A stretch of 64,000 nucleotides of DNA from Schizochytrium sp. TIO01 (GCA_004764695.1 SMSO01000037.1:1410247-1474246), one strand, 5' to 3'. Positions 19,115-31,900 are shown, counted from the first letter of the stretch. Program-made: numbers and translations. The notes: generated from the letters alone by a model not told the origin.

Positions 19115-22100
19115 ATGGCGCGTGGTGAGGTCCGCGACGAGGAAAGACCTCTGCTTGGTCAGAGAAACAACTCTTCCTCTGCTTCGCAACAGCAGCAACA
19201 ACAGAATGGCGGCAAGTATGGGTCTGAGGACAAGAGAAACGGGACGTCCTCGTCTGGGAAATCGTACGCCAAGGCTGATGGGTATGAGCTCTCACCAGAA
19301 GGACTTGCAGATATGGTAGCTCACGCGCAGTTCGGGTTTCTTAAAGCATTCAAGGGAACCAAAGGAGTGGCGAAAGCAGTGAAATGTGAAGATACATCCC
19401 GAGGACTCGGCAAGAATTTTGACTTTGAGCATCAGCGGGAGAAATTTGGCTCCAACGGAATCGAGCTCCCGCCAAAACCCAATTTCTTCGCGCTTCTTTA
19501 CGAAGGTCTTCAAGATCTTACCATCCTCATGCTTATTGCATCTGCCATTGTCTCGCTTATTCTTGGCCTTGGCGTCGAAAGGGACTTTCAGCACGGCTGG
19601 ATCGAGGGTACCAGCATCCTCGTCTCCGTCATGATCGTCATCAATGTCGCAGCTGTCACGGACTACTCCAAGGAATCAGAGTTCCGCCAGCAGCAAGTAG
19701 ATCTCGACAACGACAAAGAAGCCCAGGTGATTCGTGACGGAGAGTCAACGAAAATCCACCCCCGTGACCTCGTTGTCGGTGATATTCTTCGCCTCGCAGT
19801 AGGAGACATCGTGCCTGCAGATGGTGTTCTGCTTGAGGGCACTGACATCCGCATGGACGAGTCAGCTCTCACTGGAGAAACAACACTTTTGAACAAGGGT
19901 GCCTTCAACCCGGACGATAAAGATCCAGCAAACCCGTTTATTGTCTCTGGTACCAATGTTATGCACGGCTCCGGCCGGATGCTTGTTGTGGCGGTCGGTC
20001 GTAACAGCATGCAAGGCAAAATTCTCGCTCGCCTCCGAGAGCAAGATGATGGCCTCCCAACCACAGCAAATGGAGGCGATGGAGACGACGAAGGCGACAT
20101 TGAGGAAGGCCGTGGTGGCAACAATCTGGAAGGAAGTTATTCAAGAAAGCAGGGCTGGTGCTCAACTTGCATGGATCTCTGCCGCCAGTTCTTTACCTTT
20201 GGTGGTGGGGATGATGGTGGAGACCTAATGGAAAAGCTTGATCAACTGGCTCTAGATATTGGTAAGGCTGGTATGATTGTAGCGGTCATTGTTTTCCTAG
20301 TCATGCTCATCAAGTGGACTATTGAACAATGGATCCAAGGAGGAGGGTGCGACGAGTTTACTAGTGCAAGTACTTGTACCGACTCGTGTTCTTGGGATGG
20401 CAACTCTTGTGTCCGCACATGGCAGACCTCTGACCTCGCTACCATTCTGCGCTTCTTTATTACCGGAATCACTGTCCTTGTCGTCGCGGTCCCGGAAGGT
20501 CTTCCCCTTGCAGTGACCCTATCACTTGCTATTTCAATGCGGCGTATGATGCATGATAATAATCAGGTCAAGCACATGGACAGCTGTGAGACCATGGGAA
20601 GTGCAACAACGATTTGCTCTGATAAGACCGGCACTTTGACAGAAAACAAAATGACGGTTATGCGCGCGCTCCTTGGTGGAAAGTCCTACGCCTACAAGGC
20701 TGGTGACAGTGGATTCAAGAATTTGGCCAAAGTGCTTGAGCACGAAAAAGCACCCAAAACCCTGTTGCAACGCTTCAGTGAAATAGCAATTCTTGACTCA
20801 GGATCTACCTCGCATGCCAAATGCAACAACGGTGAATGGGAGTATGAGGGCAACCCGACAGAGTGTGCACTTTTGAAGCTTGCCAACCAACTCGGCGATG
20901 AACCTAGTCAATTGCGTTCATCTTATAAGGAAGATGGTTCTGATCTAGACTGGGGCATCTATTCTATTCCCTTTAGTTCTGAGCGGAAAATGATGTCTTG
21001 GGTTGTGCAAGTGAAGTCATCCTCAAGTGATGGTGCAAAGTACAGGCTCTTCACAAAGGGTGCCCCAGCCCAAATTATGGATGTCTGCTCGAATCTAGCT
21101 ATCCAAGAGAAAGATCGTTTCTCAACTAAAAAACTTGATGATAACACTCGCAAGGAGTTTAATGATACTATGGAAGAATACCAGCAAGCAGGAATGCGTA
21201 CACTGGCGCTTGCCTTTCGTGATTTCAAGGATGCCCCCAGCGGTGGCTGGTCGTCGAAAACCGAAGCCCTCGAGCAAGATCTCACTCTTGTTGCACTAGT
21301 TGGTATTGAGGACCCTTTGCGTGAGTCCGTACCCAAGTCCATCGAAAAGTGCAACGCAGCAGGAATTGATGTGCGTATGTGTACTGGCGATGCGCTGACT
21401 ACCGCAATCGCTATTGCAAAGCAATGTGGAATCCTTCGCGAGCGCGATTTTGCTTCTGACGGTAAGCCCAAGCCGAACTTCGCAATGACCGGTGCAGAAT
21501 TTGATGAGCGCGTCCATATTAAAGATTCTAAAAAGGAACAAGTTCGCCGCAGAGTCTTCGACTTTGACAAAAATGAAGCATCCGAAGCCATGGCCGCCCC
21601 TTTTAAGCTCGATGAATCTGGAAACAAGATCATGGACCAGAGAAAGTTCGATGAACTTTGGCCAACTCTACGAGTTCTAGCGCGTTGCCAGCCAGAAGAT
21701 AAACTCGCCCTTGTGCGGGGTCTCCGAGCAAGTCGTGTGTTTATGAACTCTGCACGCTGTGCAAAGCTTGCCAAGGAACATGATATTCACATTTTCCCCG
21801 ACTACCAAGTCGTAGCTGTGACTGGAGATGGCACAAATGATGCTCCGGCATTGAAGAGTGCAGATGTCGGATTTGCGATGGGTATTGGAACTGAAACTGC
21901 CAAACAAGCATGTGATATTATCCTACTGTCCTCAAGTTTTGATGCAATTGTTGCTGCAGTATCCTGGGGGCGTAATGTTTTCGACTCCATTGCCAAGTTT
22001 ATTCAGTTTCAGCTTACAGTAAACTTTGCTGCAATTGTTCTGGCCGTGGTTGGCGCTCTGTGCTATAATGAAAGCCCCCTCAGTGCGGTTCAAATGTTGT

Positions 22101-22969
22101 GGATCAACCTTATTATGGACAGTTTGGCGTCTCTTGCATTGGCAACAGAGCTGCCAACACCTGAGCTGCTTGAACGTCCCCCGTATGGAAAACGCCGTGG
22201 TGTTATCTCTAGGGTCATGATTTTCAACATTGTTGGTCAAGGGCTCTATCAAATCGCTATTCAACTAACGGTTCTCTACGTTCCTCAAATCCTCCCTATG
22301 GATCCCCCTGTCCAGTATGAACCCAAGTCTGGATCACTCCACTGGACAATCTTTTTCAATATTTTTGTCATGTTGACCTTTTTCAATGAGCTTAATGCAC
22401 GCCGTTTACAGACTGTTGAGAATCTGCGTAACTCATGGACAGAGTGGAATGTCTTTTCTGGAATTTTTAGTAACCCTCTCTTTGTAGGCATTGTAACGTC
22501 CACTGTTGTGGCTCAAGTAGTCATTGTGCAGTATGGTGGGCGTGCTGTCAACCTTATTGAGGGAGGCATTTCTGCTCAACAATGGCTTATCTGTATTCTT
22601 ATTGGTGCTGGAAGTTTGGTGTGGCAGATTGTGATCAACATTGCCCTCGTGCTTACTACCCCTCGAGAGGACAAGGACAAGGCCGCAGACAAGATTCGAT
22701 CGTCATTCTCGGAACGTACGCCTTCAGAGGCCCGGGAGGGCGCCCTCAATGCTTGGGATCGTGTTCGATTGGACATGCGTTATGGTCGTATTTACGCTCG
22801 TGCATTTAGTTTGCCATTACACCAAGGTGTCAACCTCCAAAGTGTTTTGCAAAATGCACGTAATCATCGTAGACGACGCTTGTATTCTACGAGTAAATCA
22901 TCTGAAGCAATGCATGAGAGTTACCGCCGAATTGCTCGTCAACTTTCTTTTGAATTCTCTCAGAATTAA
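19115..22969 (+). CDS. P-type Ca2+-ATPase, plasma-membrane (P2B) type
   Basis: This pump exports Ca2+ from the cytosol using ATP, at the plasma membrane or an acidic vacuole. It has 1284 residues and no intron. Visible features in order: a Gln/Ser-rich N-terminus; M1-M2 (about 125-190); the actuator domain with DESALTGET; M3; M4 with PEGLPLAV; the phosphorylation site CSDKTGTLT (D503); the nucleotide-binding domain with KGAPAQIMD; the hinge TGDGTNDAP (903-911); and M5-M10. Helix 4 lacks the longer SERCA signature, and the M6 WINLIMDSLASLALATE block is typical of P2B pumps. The basic C-terminal tail (about 1190-1284, with NHRRRRLYST and RRIARQLSFEF) may be a calmodulin-binding autoinhibitor; this is inference. 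An odd Cys-rich insert lies in the M3-M4 loop (C412-C432). The gene converges on PIG-W. Confidence 0.97.
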   Translation: MARGEVRDEERPLLGQRNNSSSASQQQQQQNGGKYGSEDKRNGTSSSGKSYAKADGYELSPEGLADMVAHAQFGFLKAFKGTKGVAKAVKCEDTSRGLGKNFDFEHQREKFGSNGIELPPKPNFFALLYEGLQDLTILMLIASAIVSLILGLGVERDFQHGWIEGTSILVSVMIVINVAAVTDYSKESEFRQQQVDLDNDKEAQVIRDGESTKIHPRDLVVGDILRLAVGDIVPADGVLLEGTDIRMDESALTGETTLLNKGAFNPDDKDPANPFIVSGTNVMHGSGRMLVVAVGRNSMQGKILARLREQDDGLPTTANGGDGDDEGDIEEGRGGNNLEGSYSRKQGWCSTCMDLCRQFFTFGGGDDGGDLMEKLDQLALDIGKAGMIVAVIVFLVMLIKWTIEQWIQGGGCDEFTSASTCTDSCSWDGNSCVRTWQTSDLATILRFFITGITVLVVAVPEGLPLAVTLSLAISMRRMMHDNNQVKHMDSCETMGSATTICSDKTGTLTENKMTVMRALLGGKSYAYKAGDSGFKNLAKVLEHEKAPKTLLQRFSEIAILDSGSTSHAKCNNGEWEYEGNPTECALLKLANQLGDEPSQLRSSYKEDGSDLDWGIYSIPFSSERKMMSWVVQVKSSSSDGAKYRLFTKGAPAQIMDVCSNLAIQEKDRFSTKKLDDNTRKEFNDTMEEYQQAGMRTLALAFRDFKDAPSGGWSSKTEALEQDLTLVALVGIEDPLRESVPKSIEKCNAAGIDVRMCTGDALTTAIAIAKQCGILRERDFASDGKPKPNFAMTGAEFDERVHIKDSKKEQVRRRVFDFDKNEASEAMAAPFKLDESGNKIMDQRKFDELWPTLRVLARCQPEDKLALVRGLRASRVFMNSARCAKLAKEHDIHIFPDYQVVAVTGDGTNDAPALKSADVGFAMGIGTETAKQACDIILLSSSFDAIVAAVSWGRNVFDSIAKFIQFQLTVNFAAIVLAVVGALCYNESPLSAVQMLWINLIMDSLASLALATELPTPELLERPPYGKRRGVISRVMIFNIVGQGLYQIAIQLTVLYVPQILPMDPPVQYEPKSGSLHWTIFFNIFVMLTFFNELNARRLQTVENLRNSWTEWNVFSGIFSNPLFVGIVTSTVVAQVVIVQYGGRAVNLIEGGISAQQWLICILIGAGSLVWQIVINIALVLTTPREDKDKAADKIRSSFSERTPSEAREGALNAWDRVRLDMRYGRIYARAFSLPLHQGVNLQSVLQNARNHRRRRLYSTSKSSEAMHESYRRIARQLSFEFSQN

Positions 22970-23457
22970 TCGCTTCGCTTCCTCATTTTATCCAAGTATT
23001 TTGTCTCACTCTAAATGCTTTTGGTCTTCATCTTTTTTGAAAATAGTAGTTAAACAAACGATATAAATAGTTCTTCTGTTGCATCTTTTATGGTGCTAGC
23101 TGAGGTAATTTTTGTTGTTCAAACTGATCAAATCGTATAGCTGATGGTTTGCACATGTTCCTCAAAGTGTCTCTTCCACAAAAAGGTCAAAGACGTTTTA
23201 AAAAAGAAAGTGTATGCTATTCGCACTTGAAGTGAGACTAATGAGGGTCGTTCTCACCTTCATCATGGTAGCGAAGGAAGTAATTTGCCGAATAGCTACA
23301 TGAAGAGATGGATACCAATTTACATTCAAGAAACCAAAAAGTATCATCTTTGTAATAATTAGGGTGTCTTACAAAAGGGGTAAGCTCGAGAAAAAGAAAA
23401 CACCCTCTGTCGAGGTATATGATAAGTCACAATTATCTGTCACAAGCAAAGGGAACA
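22970..23457. other. Convergent 3' ends gap
   Basis: 488 AT-rich bases between the stops of the Ca2+-ATPase and PIG-W. They should hold both 3' UTRs. No gene seen. Confidence 0.6.
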
Positions 23458-24897
23458 CTAGTGTGACTTCAGGAAAGAGTGGACAATACTCTGAAGCGAG
23501 AGCATTGGATGTAGCCGCTTGCGACCGCGGTATAAAGCAAAAGCTGTGGCGTGAACCACAATCAAATAGATTACAAGACAACCAAATGACTCTGAGGTAT
23601 TAGCATCCAGTGTTCGCACTAATTGGTTACATAAACCCGTTAGTAGATTTGCAATCAAAAACACAAAGAGTTGGTTGAAGTTTACAGCCTCTAGAAGAGC
23701 TGCAGGACTTGAATCGACTCGCACTGGGGAAGGTAAAATGGCCTGTAGGATCAGTATTTGAACGAGAAGCATCTGTGTGATAGCAAGAGTCCACATGATA
23801 TATGACGGATTTGCTAACCTTCGTGAAATAGGCCCTGCCCAGCGCTCCATAATTGATGTCCCATAGAAGAGAACAATGAACAACCCAACTTGTCTTGTAA
23901 CAAAGCTCCGATCAAGTGTCACTTCCCCGATGCGCGGGACATGTTTTCTGCCGAGCCATACACCCATTGAAAACAGCGAAAGATACCCCAGGATACTAGC
24001 AACACCTTCCTTATTTTGGGAGATGAGATCAATTCGTGGGCCATGTAGGACCCAATTCTCCACACCAGCCTCCTTCAGAATGAAATGATGACCAGCGAGT
24101 AAAGCAACTCCCACGACGCCTGGCCGCTGTGAGAGGGGAAGTGGTAGAATTTTTCCAAAAAGTAGACTACTAAACAAAGATACAGCTGCAAGAGTGAAAA
24201 AAAAGTTCCAATGTAACCCGTATTCTGACACATGCTCCTGGTAATCAACACTCTTCACAAGGGCCAGTCTGAGAAGCCCAATCATTACTAGCAAACCAGT
24301 TGAGGAAAGAGTCTTTGAAAATGTCACACGTAATTTTGCGTACGTGTCGTTAAGGCCCAAGACAACTGCATTTGCAACGACAAAACCACCAACTCCAATA
24401 TCCATAAGACCTGTACCAAAAGTCTCAGTTTTTGCAAATCTTCGAGGGAAAATTTGAAAGTCGACACCAAGAATCGCAATACAAGTCATCATCATAAGAC
24501 CTGATCGCATTGCTGTAATGTGGCCAGCTACATGGTCTGCAACAAACTCATCCTCCTCTTCAACAACACCCTGCTGGCGACGCAATAGTACTGCTGTTGA
24601 AGCAGCTGCCAGAGAGAACGGAAGCCAAAAGGAAAACTGGGCTTTCCAACTCCCGTCTGCTGCAATTGTCATGCTTGCGAGCACAGGAAGCACAACGCAA
24701 ACAAATTCTATACTAAATCTTCGCCATGATCTTGGCAGCTTCAGCCTCAGAGCACTTGAGACTAAGGCAGAAAGTAAAACAGCGATAGGGAATATGCTAA
24801 TCACCAGGACAAGCTCTTCCTTAGTCGTACCTGACAGGTTGCTCACGAAGGCTTCTTGTCTTGACTTATAGTTGCTATCGTCATTCGCATCGTTCAT
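23458..24897 (-). CDS. PIGW: PIG-W / GWT1, GPI inositol acyltransferase
   Basis: This ER multi-pass enzyme acylates the inositol of GlcN-PI, an early step in GPI-anchor synthesis. It has 479 residues, close to the usual 480-510, in one exon. The start is supported because QEAFVSNLSGTT near the N-terminus matches the EAFVSNLNGTT block that opens animal PIG-W. Another hallmark, AILGVDFQIFPRRFAKTE followed by FGTGLMDIGVG, lies at about 138-170. Eleven or more hydrophobic segments are spread along the protein, and the final segment carries conserved N residues (FVFLIANLLTGLCNQL) as in the family. It is the second GPI-pathway gene in the window, 11 kb from PIG-F. Confidence 0.95.
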   Translation of the reverse strand: MNDANDDSNYKSRQEAFVSNLSGTTKEELVLVISIFPIAVLLSALVSSALRLKLPRSWRRFSIEFVCVVLPVLASMTIAADGSWKAQFSFWLPFSLAAASTAVLLRRQQGVVEEEDEFVADHVAGHITAMRSGLMMMTCIAILGVDFQIFPRRFAKTETFGTGLMDIGVGGFVVANAVVLGLNDTYAKLRVTFSKTLSSTGLLVMIGLLRLALVKSVDYQEHVSEYGLHWNFFFTLAAVSLFSSLLFGKILPLPLSQRPGVVGVALLAGHHFILKEAGVENWVLHGPRIDLISQNKEGVASILGYLSLFSMGVWLGRKHVPRIGEVTLDRSFVTRQVGLFIVLFYGTSIMERWAGPISRRLANPSYIMWTLAITQMLLVQILILQAILPSPVRVDSSPAALLEAVNFNQLFVFLIANLLTGLCNQLVRTLDANTSESFGCLVIYLIVVHATAFALYRGRKRLHPMLSLQSIVHSFLKSH

Positions 24898-25922
24898 ATT
24901 CTGAGGGACGCAAAAAACTATTTACCTCCTCCTTGATTCAAAGCCGGATGACTTTTGCGGCCGAAGCCGCTGCTCTGAATGGCCGGTGGAAGGACGGAGG
25001 AGACAGTGAAACCACAGAATCACAACCAGTCCAGCAAGAGATGATTTGTGATACCTAATGGATTTGCAACAGCCTATTCTTTTCATGTTTGTTTTCCCAG
25101 CTTCTTTTCTTTTACCTAGCTAGTACTAGAACTGTACAACACTTAAAATAAAATGCAAAAACAAAAACAAAAACATAACCATGTACGCTTATGAATGAGT
25201 AAATATTCGTTGTTACTATCATTACATAGACAAACAAACAACCACCGTGCTCTATATTCTCGCCATTCCTACTATCCTTTAGCTTGGGTTTTAGCTTGGG
25301 TTGAACCGCATCAAAGCATTTCACCCATGACCAAGCTCGTTATGAACTAAGTCTACCATGGCAATTTCACTGTAGACAATTTCTAACAATCTGTTGAAAG
25401 CAACGCTTGGTTTTATTTTGTTACAAATTTCATGAATGCTCAAAGATCTTATGAACTGCCAGTGATACAAAGATGAATCCTGTGACAAACTTCAGCTACC
25501 AAATCATATAAAGTCTAGACGCCATAGCAGCAGCAAAGTAGTTTTAGTTCTGTTCATTTGTCATGTAATATGCAGAAACGAATGCATGTGCTCTCTGCTT
25601 TATATTTGATCCACTTTTACCGGTAAAGAGTATTGATTAGAGTTTTCTAGTTAGAAGCGTGCGAACTTATAGCAAAATTAAAGAACAATTAATAAAACTT
25701 GCAAACTTCAGGTTTTATGTTTTGTCATGTTGATTGCGGGTAAACATGGATAATGTTGGTCAGCGAACAAAACTCAAAATTTGTACTTTTGGATCTAGGG
25801 CTAACCCTATGATGTCATATAGGGAGAACCTTACAGTCTAATGTATGTATCAAACAGGCATGATAAATTACACATAAAATCATTGAAAATGAATTGAATG
25901 TTACAAATTAGACCAACCAACT
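24898..25922. other. Gap between PIG-W and BEACH gene
   Basis: About 1 kb, AT-rich. The left end is the PIG-W promoter/leader and the right end the BEACH 3' UTR. A 36-codon ATG ORF on the plus strand (24948-25058) overlaps the leader and is probably chance. Nothing else seen. Confidence 0.6.
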
Positions 25923-28900
25923 TCACTTCTGGTCTAATGTGAGTATATTAAATGTCCCGTCATCAAGGGCTAGGATAAAACGATGCTGGGGGAACGAATC
26001 AAGAGCAGTAATAGACAATGGTGAAGCTTGCGCTGGAGATGTTTCGCACAACATATTCATGTCGTGAGCTTCAAACACAACAACAGTGTCCCGGGGTGTT
26101 ACACATAATAGCAGCTCGCCATCGAGAGAAAAACAAAAGTACAAAAGAGGGATGTCCACGGTTTTTTCACCGAGCTGCCTGCCGTTCACAGAAAATGAAA
26201 AAAGGGCCATTTCTGGACCATGCCAGACAACAATGTATGGGCTCTGAGAAGGCGCGATGCCAACCCAGAGAGCCGATGCCTTGTCTGAAATATGTGCAGG
26301 AGTCTTTGACGTGTTAGCGTCATCTATCGATACGGTTGCTCGAGAAGATGCTTGGCTGGTCTCTGCTGTATGAGAACCTCGAGGAACAGATGTTGAGAAA
26401 ACCAAAGATCGAACGTAATGCGCATGCTCTAGAGTATGCATGATACATGTCCCATCAAGACTAGCCGATACTACGAGATCTAATGCAGCACTCACGGCAA
26501 CACTTGTGACAGCATCATCGTGCCCAAGTAAAATATTGTCCAGCACTAGTGTGTCGCGGTGCACTTTCCACACAAATACACAACAATCTGCAGAGCCCGT
26601 AAGAACAAAAGAGCCATCCTCAGATATTGCAATACAAGTTGTCAGGTCAGTGTGTTTTTTGAAAATTCTGTCCTGGGACAGCTTGGTGTTTTGTTGACGG
26701 GCAAACGGATGTTTGTTGTGTATTTGCCCAAAAAGAACCCCTGTTTCGCTCGCAGGGGTCCAGTCAAAGGTACTCAAGCGAAAAGAGTTGTCAAAGGATC
26801 CAACAGCCATCACACGAAGAAGATTGCGAGCATCGACAGGTACTTCATTATCAGCTGCAGACGCGGAGCTTGTAAAAGTTGGCGAGCTACTAGAAGGGGA
26901 AGGCAGACCTGCCCGCGAATGTCTTATAGAACGGGCTGGGCTACTAGTTGAGGGTGAATTCAGCATGCCTGTATCAAGAGGATCACCATGAGCAAATGAG
27001 GCCATAGAAATTATGGGCTTGTAAGAGCCATCTTCCTCTGGAACAACCGAAATAGAAGCTGACTTTGGCGAAGTTGCCAATTTGCGGCCATCCAAAAAGC
27101 TTGCCTCGTCAAGCCCCGCATGAGTCACTTTATCTTTGCAAGGGCCTGGTAGACAGGCAAAACCTCCCCACTGGCGCGCAGCACCAAAAGTCCGGTGATA
27201 TTTCTCGGCACGCAAACCGCTCACTTGCCCTAAGGTTTCCCATGTTGTCAACACCTTAGTAGTGTCTCCTAAAGGCGTGAGAATATACAACATAATTGCA
27301 GTCTGGCGTTGGGTTACCATTAAAACATGGCGCACATCAAATATCTTGGAGTGAAACTCGATTTGGGAATATTTCCGTGTGCCGCCTAAGCCAAAGGGAA
27401 TAAGCGAAGAGACAAATGAAATATCGAAAACAGGTGACGTCCATTCAATTCGGTCATCTGATAAAGGTGGCTGTCGAAGCCGAGTTTTCACCCAAATTGG
27501 TTCCAGTGGAAAAAACAACCCCAAACTTCGATACATTGGTAGCCTCCTCGGCTTACGAGCTGGATGACTTCGATCGAAAAGCACTGGAGGACTTTGTCCA
27601 TACTCTTCAATCATCCGTTGCACAGTTTTGTATAAGTCTGGACGGACCTTTTCAAGATAATCAAGGTCCACAGCACCTTCATACATAAGATGGAAGTACA
27701 CATTGACAGCCTCTGCAGCTTCAGGTCCTTGTTGTTTCACGCCGAAGGTGAGATCAATCCAGTGATGAAGGCGTTGAGAAACATATTCACTCTCCAACGC
27801 CTGGCGTTGCTTTCGCACGAAGTCTTCAGGGCTCGAGGCCCACTTTGGAAGAATAACATCATTGACACGGGCTCCATCCTGTTTTGTTCCCAGATCAAAT
27901 CCAGAGCTGTTGCGTAAAAACTCTGGGTTGCAATAGAATTCAGGCAAAAGCTCGCGAGGACTTACTTTTGTGGCGAATTCATACGCCTTTTCAATTGAAT
28001 CAAATTGGCGATCAGCATGGTCGAATCTTCCACCTTGAAGTTCTATATGAAGAGTAGTGAAAGGTTCAAGACGTAGAAGATACCAGAGAATGCAGCCACG
28101 CGACGAGTAATGACTTCCAAAATGCCATGGAGGTCCTTGCAAAACGTTTAGATCGCCGTGTTTCTGCTCTTGAAACTGTCTATCTTCTCCGCCACCAAGG
28201 AGAGGCCAACGGAACAAGCCACCAAGAGATGAAGTTCCAGGAGAAATTACGCGATAGTCTCGTGTTGCCTCTTGAAACTTGGCCCGCAACTCTTCACGTC
28301 GAGACTCTGATTGGGCTCCGATAGGAAAGCGCAAGTCTCGGTAAAAAGATGGGTCTTGCAAGTCTATAGTCTCTGATGAGAATGAGCTCAGGACCCAGGG
28401 AATTATTGGGTACTGAGCAAGATCTTCATAGGTTCTGCCAGCATAGTCGTTCAGAACCATGAGATACTCCAAATTGGAGATTCGACCTTCAAGCCAAGCT
28501 TCTTGAGCCCCCGAGCGCAAAGCACGTTCTGAAGGTGTCCATAAGGCATCCTCTTGATCGATGAGTCGAGCAATTTGTTTCAAAGCAGCGAGTGACTTGT
28601 CTGTTCCTCCCACAAAGTCGAAAAGATAGGATTCGCGTTCTGTGTTTCCAGTAAAGAGTTCCATTGCTGTCCAGCGCATATTCACCCGGCGTCGCTGAAC
28701 ACGGCGAACTGTGCTAAGTTGCCACTGCTTGCCCTGACTGATAGTTGCCCCCATACCACTCGCTAACTTAGCCCGATAGTTAGTATCAGCTTGATTTGAA
28801 ACAGCACTCCTGACAAAGCGAAGATGTGTACCAAATATTTCCAGAATACCTTCGGTTTGACCTGTTGGCATGATGAGAACTACTCTCTCCTTAATTAGCG

Positions 28901-31900
28901 CTTCAATAGAAGATGTTGGTTTTGTCGTTGATAGATGAGGTCTGCGAAGTTTTCGAGCTGACGGGGTCTTTGGTGGTTCTTGAGCCGCTCCATTTGCAGT
29001 GTTATCTATAAAATTCTGAGACTGTTTCATATCCGACTGAGGAGAGCTTTGAGATGAATTTTTCGCAAGTGCGCCGCTAGATACAGTGACACCAAGTGTT
29101 CGAGCCTCTTGTAACTCACGAAATAAATTGAGCTTTGATCCTGCGTTCGAGTCATCACGGCGGTGAGACATCGGCGAGGAAGATGTCTCACTTTCTAACT
29201 GGTTTTCTGGAACATCGGCATCCACCAACACAGTAGGTCGAGAACGCGAAGATGCCTGGCGATGATCACTAGCGCTTGGATTGGCTCTCACCTTGAATCT
29301 TAACCTTGTACGCGAGGTCTCGCACCTATCAAGTTTCAAAAACCTGACATCACTCGATCGACCTTCGCCCCACGTTCCCCGTTCATGAGCAACCTGACGG
29401 AGGATATTTGACCAAGTTGACAATGCTCGCTTTGCTCGCCGTGTATAATTTGCGTGCTTTACCTCACGAGCACGGGCTTCCCGCAAGCCTAACTGCGCCA
29501 TAGCAACCTTAATGTGACGATGCCAAGGTTCGACATCCCGTGTACCATACGACACACTTGCGCTTGCACTTCTTTCCAAGGAGCTGGACTTTTCTTGTGA
29601 ATGGTGGCCACTGGACGTTGATACTTGCGATCTATTATCAACTGCTTGGGCTTGGGAATTTAATTGAGAGGCTCCCGGCTGGTTGCCTAATAAAAGTTGT
29701 TGTTGATCTACTTGTTGCCAATGCTGAAGACGATCCTCGCTGGCTTTTAGCAAGCGAGGTAGAACCTCTAAGACTCCGGATTCTACCACTTGGGACATTT
29801 TACCATCTTCATTAGATGCAGCATCAGCAACTGTTCCTGAATATTCTGTATACAGCCGTTGGAGGTCTTTGTATGCATACTGCAATGCTTCGTATGATAG
29901 AGAGGCGTCGTGTTCAATAAGAAGTGCCAGAGCTGAAAGTGCTCGCTCTAGTTCAGTCCGTGTAGGATTGTTTACTGAAGTATCCAGACTCCAGACGCAC
30001 CCTGAGATTATCTTTCCAAGAATTACAACTAATGGGAGTTGCAGCTCCAATCGGAGGATACAGCCAACGCAACGACAATCTGGCGATGCATGGACTGAAT
30101 TCTTTCGAACTGATAACCTACTCTTGCCGTGCCCTTTGCCGCCAATACAAAGTGGAGACACGTCGAGTTTATCCATAATGGTCAACAGAGCATAGAACGA
30201 CTGTATCCAAAGATCACCAGAACCAATAATTGCAGGCGTCTCACGAGAAGCTCCATCTGTCGAATTGCGGTACAGTCGACTCAGTGTTCGGCCAGCAAAT
30301 GGATGCGGGCCTTGTTTGAAAGGTGTCATAGAGTGCGCCAAAATACGGCACAACAGAGATACCAGGTTATGATCTGCCCGAAGGCAATCGTCTTGTCGCG
30401 TGGAGCTTATTCTATCGCCAATAACCACTGTAGTACTGAGCATAAACAGAGGAGCCATGTAAAGCAATGGCGAGTCAGGAGCACGAATTCTTGCTTCGGA
30501 GCTGATAAAGGTTAATGTTGTCTCAAGGCTAGTAGCAACAGATAAAATTGCTGTTTGGGAGTGAGGTCGGCACGAAGCGTCCGTTGCGATTTGCACGAGA
30601 TTCTTCATATGTAAAAAATCAAATAGTGAGCAAATGAGCGAAAAGCATTCACAAATTTCAGTTTGAGGGTCAAACGCATTGTCTTTGCAAATGAGTTGTA
30701 CCAAGTGAGCACGCCAATGCGGGATCTGCAGAAATGCTTTCCAGTTATCCTGCAATTGGACCAGCGTCCAAATTTCCTCAAGTCCACTCCTTTTGAGTTT
30801 GCCACAAGAAAGATGTACCAGAACTCCTGCAAGGGTTACTTCCAGAGCTTTGGGAAATCCAATGCTACGTTTTGCGGACCGTTCCACCACCGCAAGACTA
30901 ATTGTCTTCTCCAGTAACCGTTGTAGGTCTTCATCAGAGGATTGCCAATACAATGCTGTCATTGAGTCGCTGATAACGGACGTAATTGCAGACCATGCAG
31001 TGGCTAAGCTTTGCGCTGGAAGGACTTTGCGAGTTCGTAGAATTCGGAACAACTCTAATGCACGAGTAACTACACGGCGATCATCTGAAGCCATGAGCGC
31101 AACTAAGACCTCAACCATGACATTCCTTGCACGAGCTGGTGAACCCTCTTCCCAACCTGTTGAAATTGAATTGGCAGTCTGACTAGAGGATGACACGACA
31201 GAGGCATTGTCATCTGTAATAGTCAACTCAGAAACCTCCCTACAGTAAACAGGGTCATCTTCTACAGGTATTTGCACGTCAAAACGTTTGACCAAGGTCT
31301 CCGGCTCAATTCTGGACAAGGTGCATAAGGAATGCAAAAGTGGTGCCATGAGAGGTGCATCCAAATCAAGGTTGCACAACAGCGAGACTAACGATATGTC
31401 TTCATCAGCCATCGGAAGGTGGGAGCTCATGGTCACAACAGCTTGGTCGATTAACTCAGCTAACGAAAGCGTTACTTCTCTTCCAATCCGTTGTTGAATT
31501 TGTTGCGCTGCCGCTAAAGAAACCATGCCCTTCCAGAACATGCGCGCAGCGTCACGTCGCAAATTTAAGTCACTAGAAGACTCCATCTTCGGTTCACATG
31601 AGCCAGGGTCCGTTTGCTGAGTACTACATTCCTCGCACGCTGCTGTTTTTCCAGCGACAGACGAAGCTGCGGAAGGTGGACTTGTTGGTGTTGGCAGAGA
31701 GTTCATATCTGCATACAAAGAGATGGAGGAACCCTGAGTGGCGAGCTCTTGTTTGAGCTCGCCCCTGCCACTACTTTGGAGAGTCCTAGGATCACTAAGA
31801 GACAATAATTCACGTGACGTCTCTTCTATTTGACCATCTTCCGAGTGCATATCTTCTTGGTCCGAATTGTTTGCATAAGTAGCAAGTTTCTCTTCCATGA

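Noticed and set aside
24948-25058. 36-codon plus-strand ORF in the PIG-W leader
   Set aside because: Too short, no known match, antisense to a probable 5' leader.
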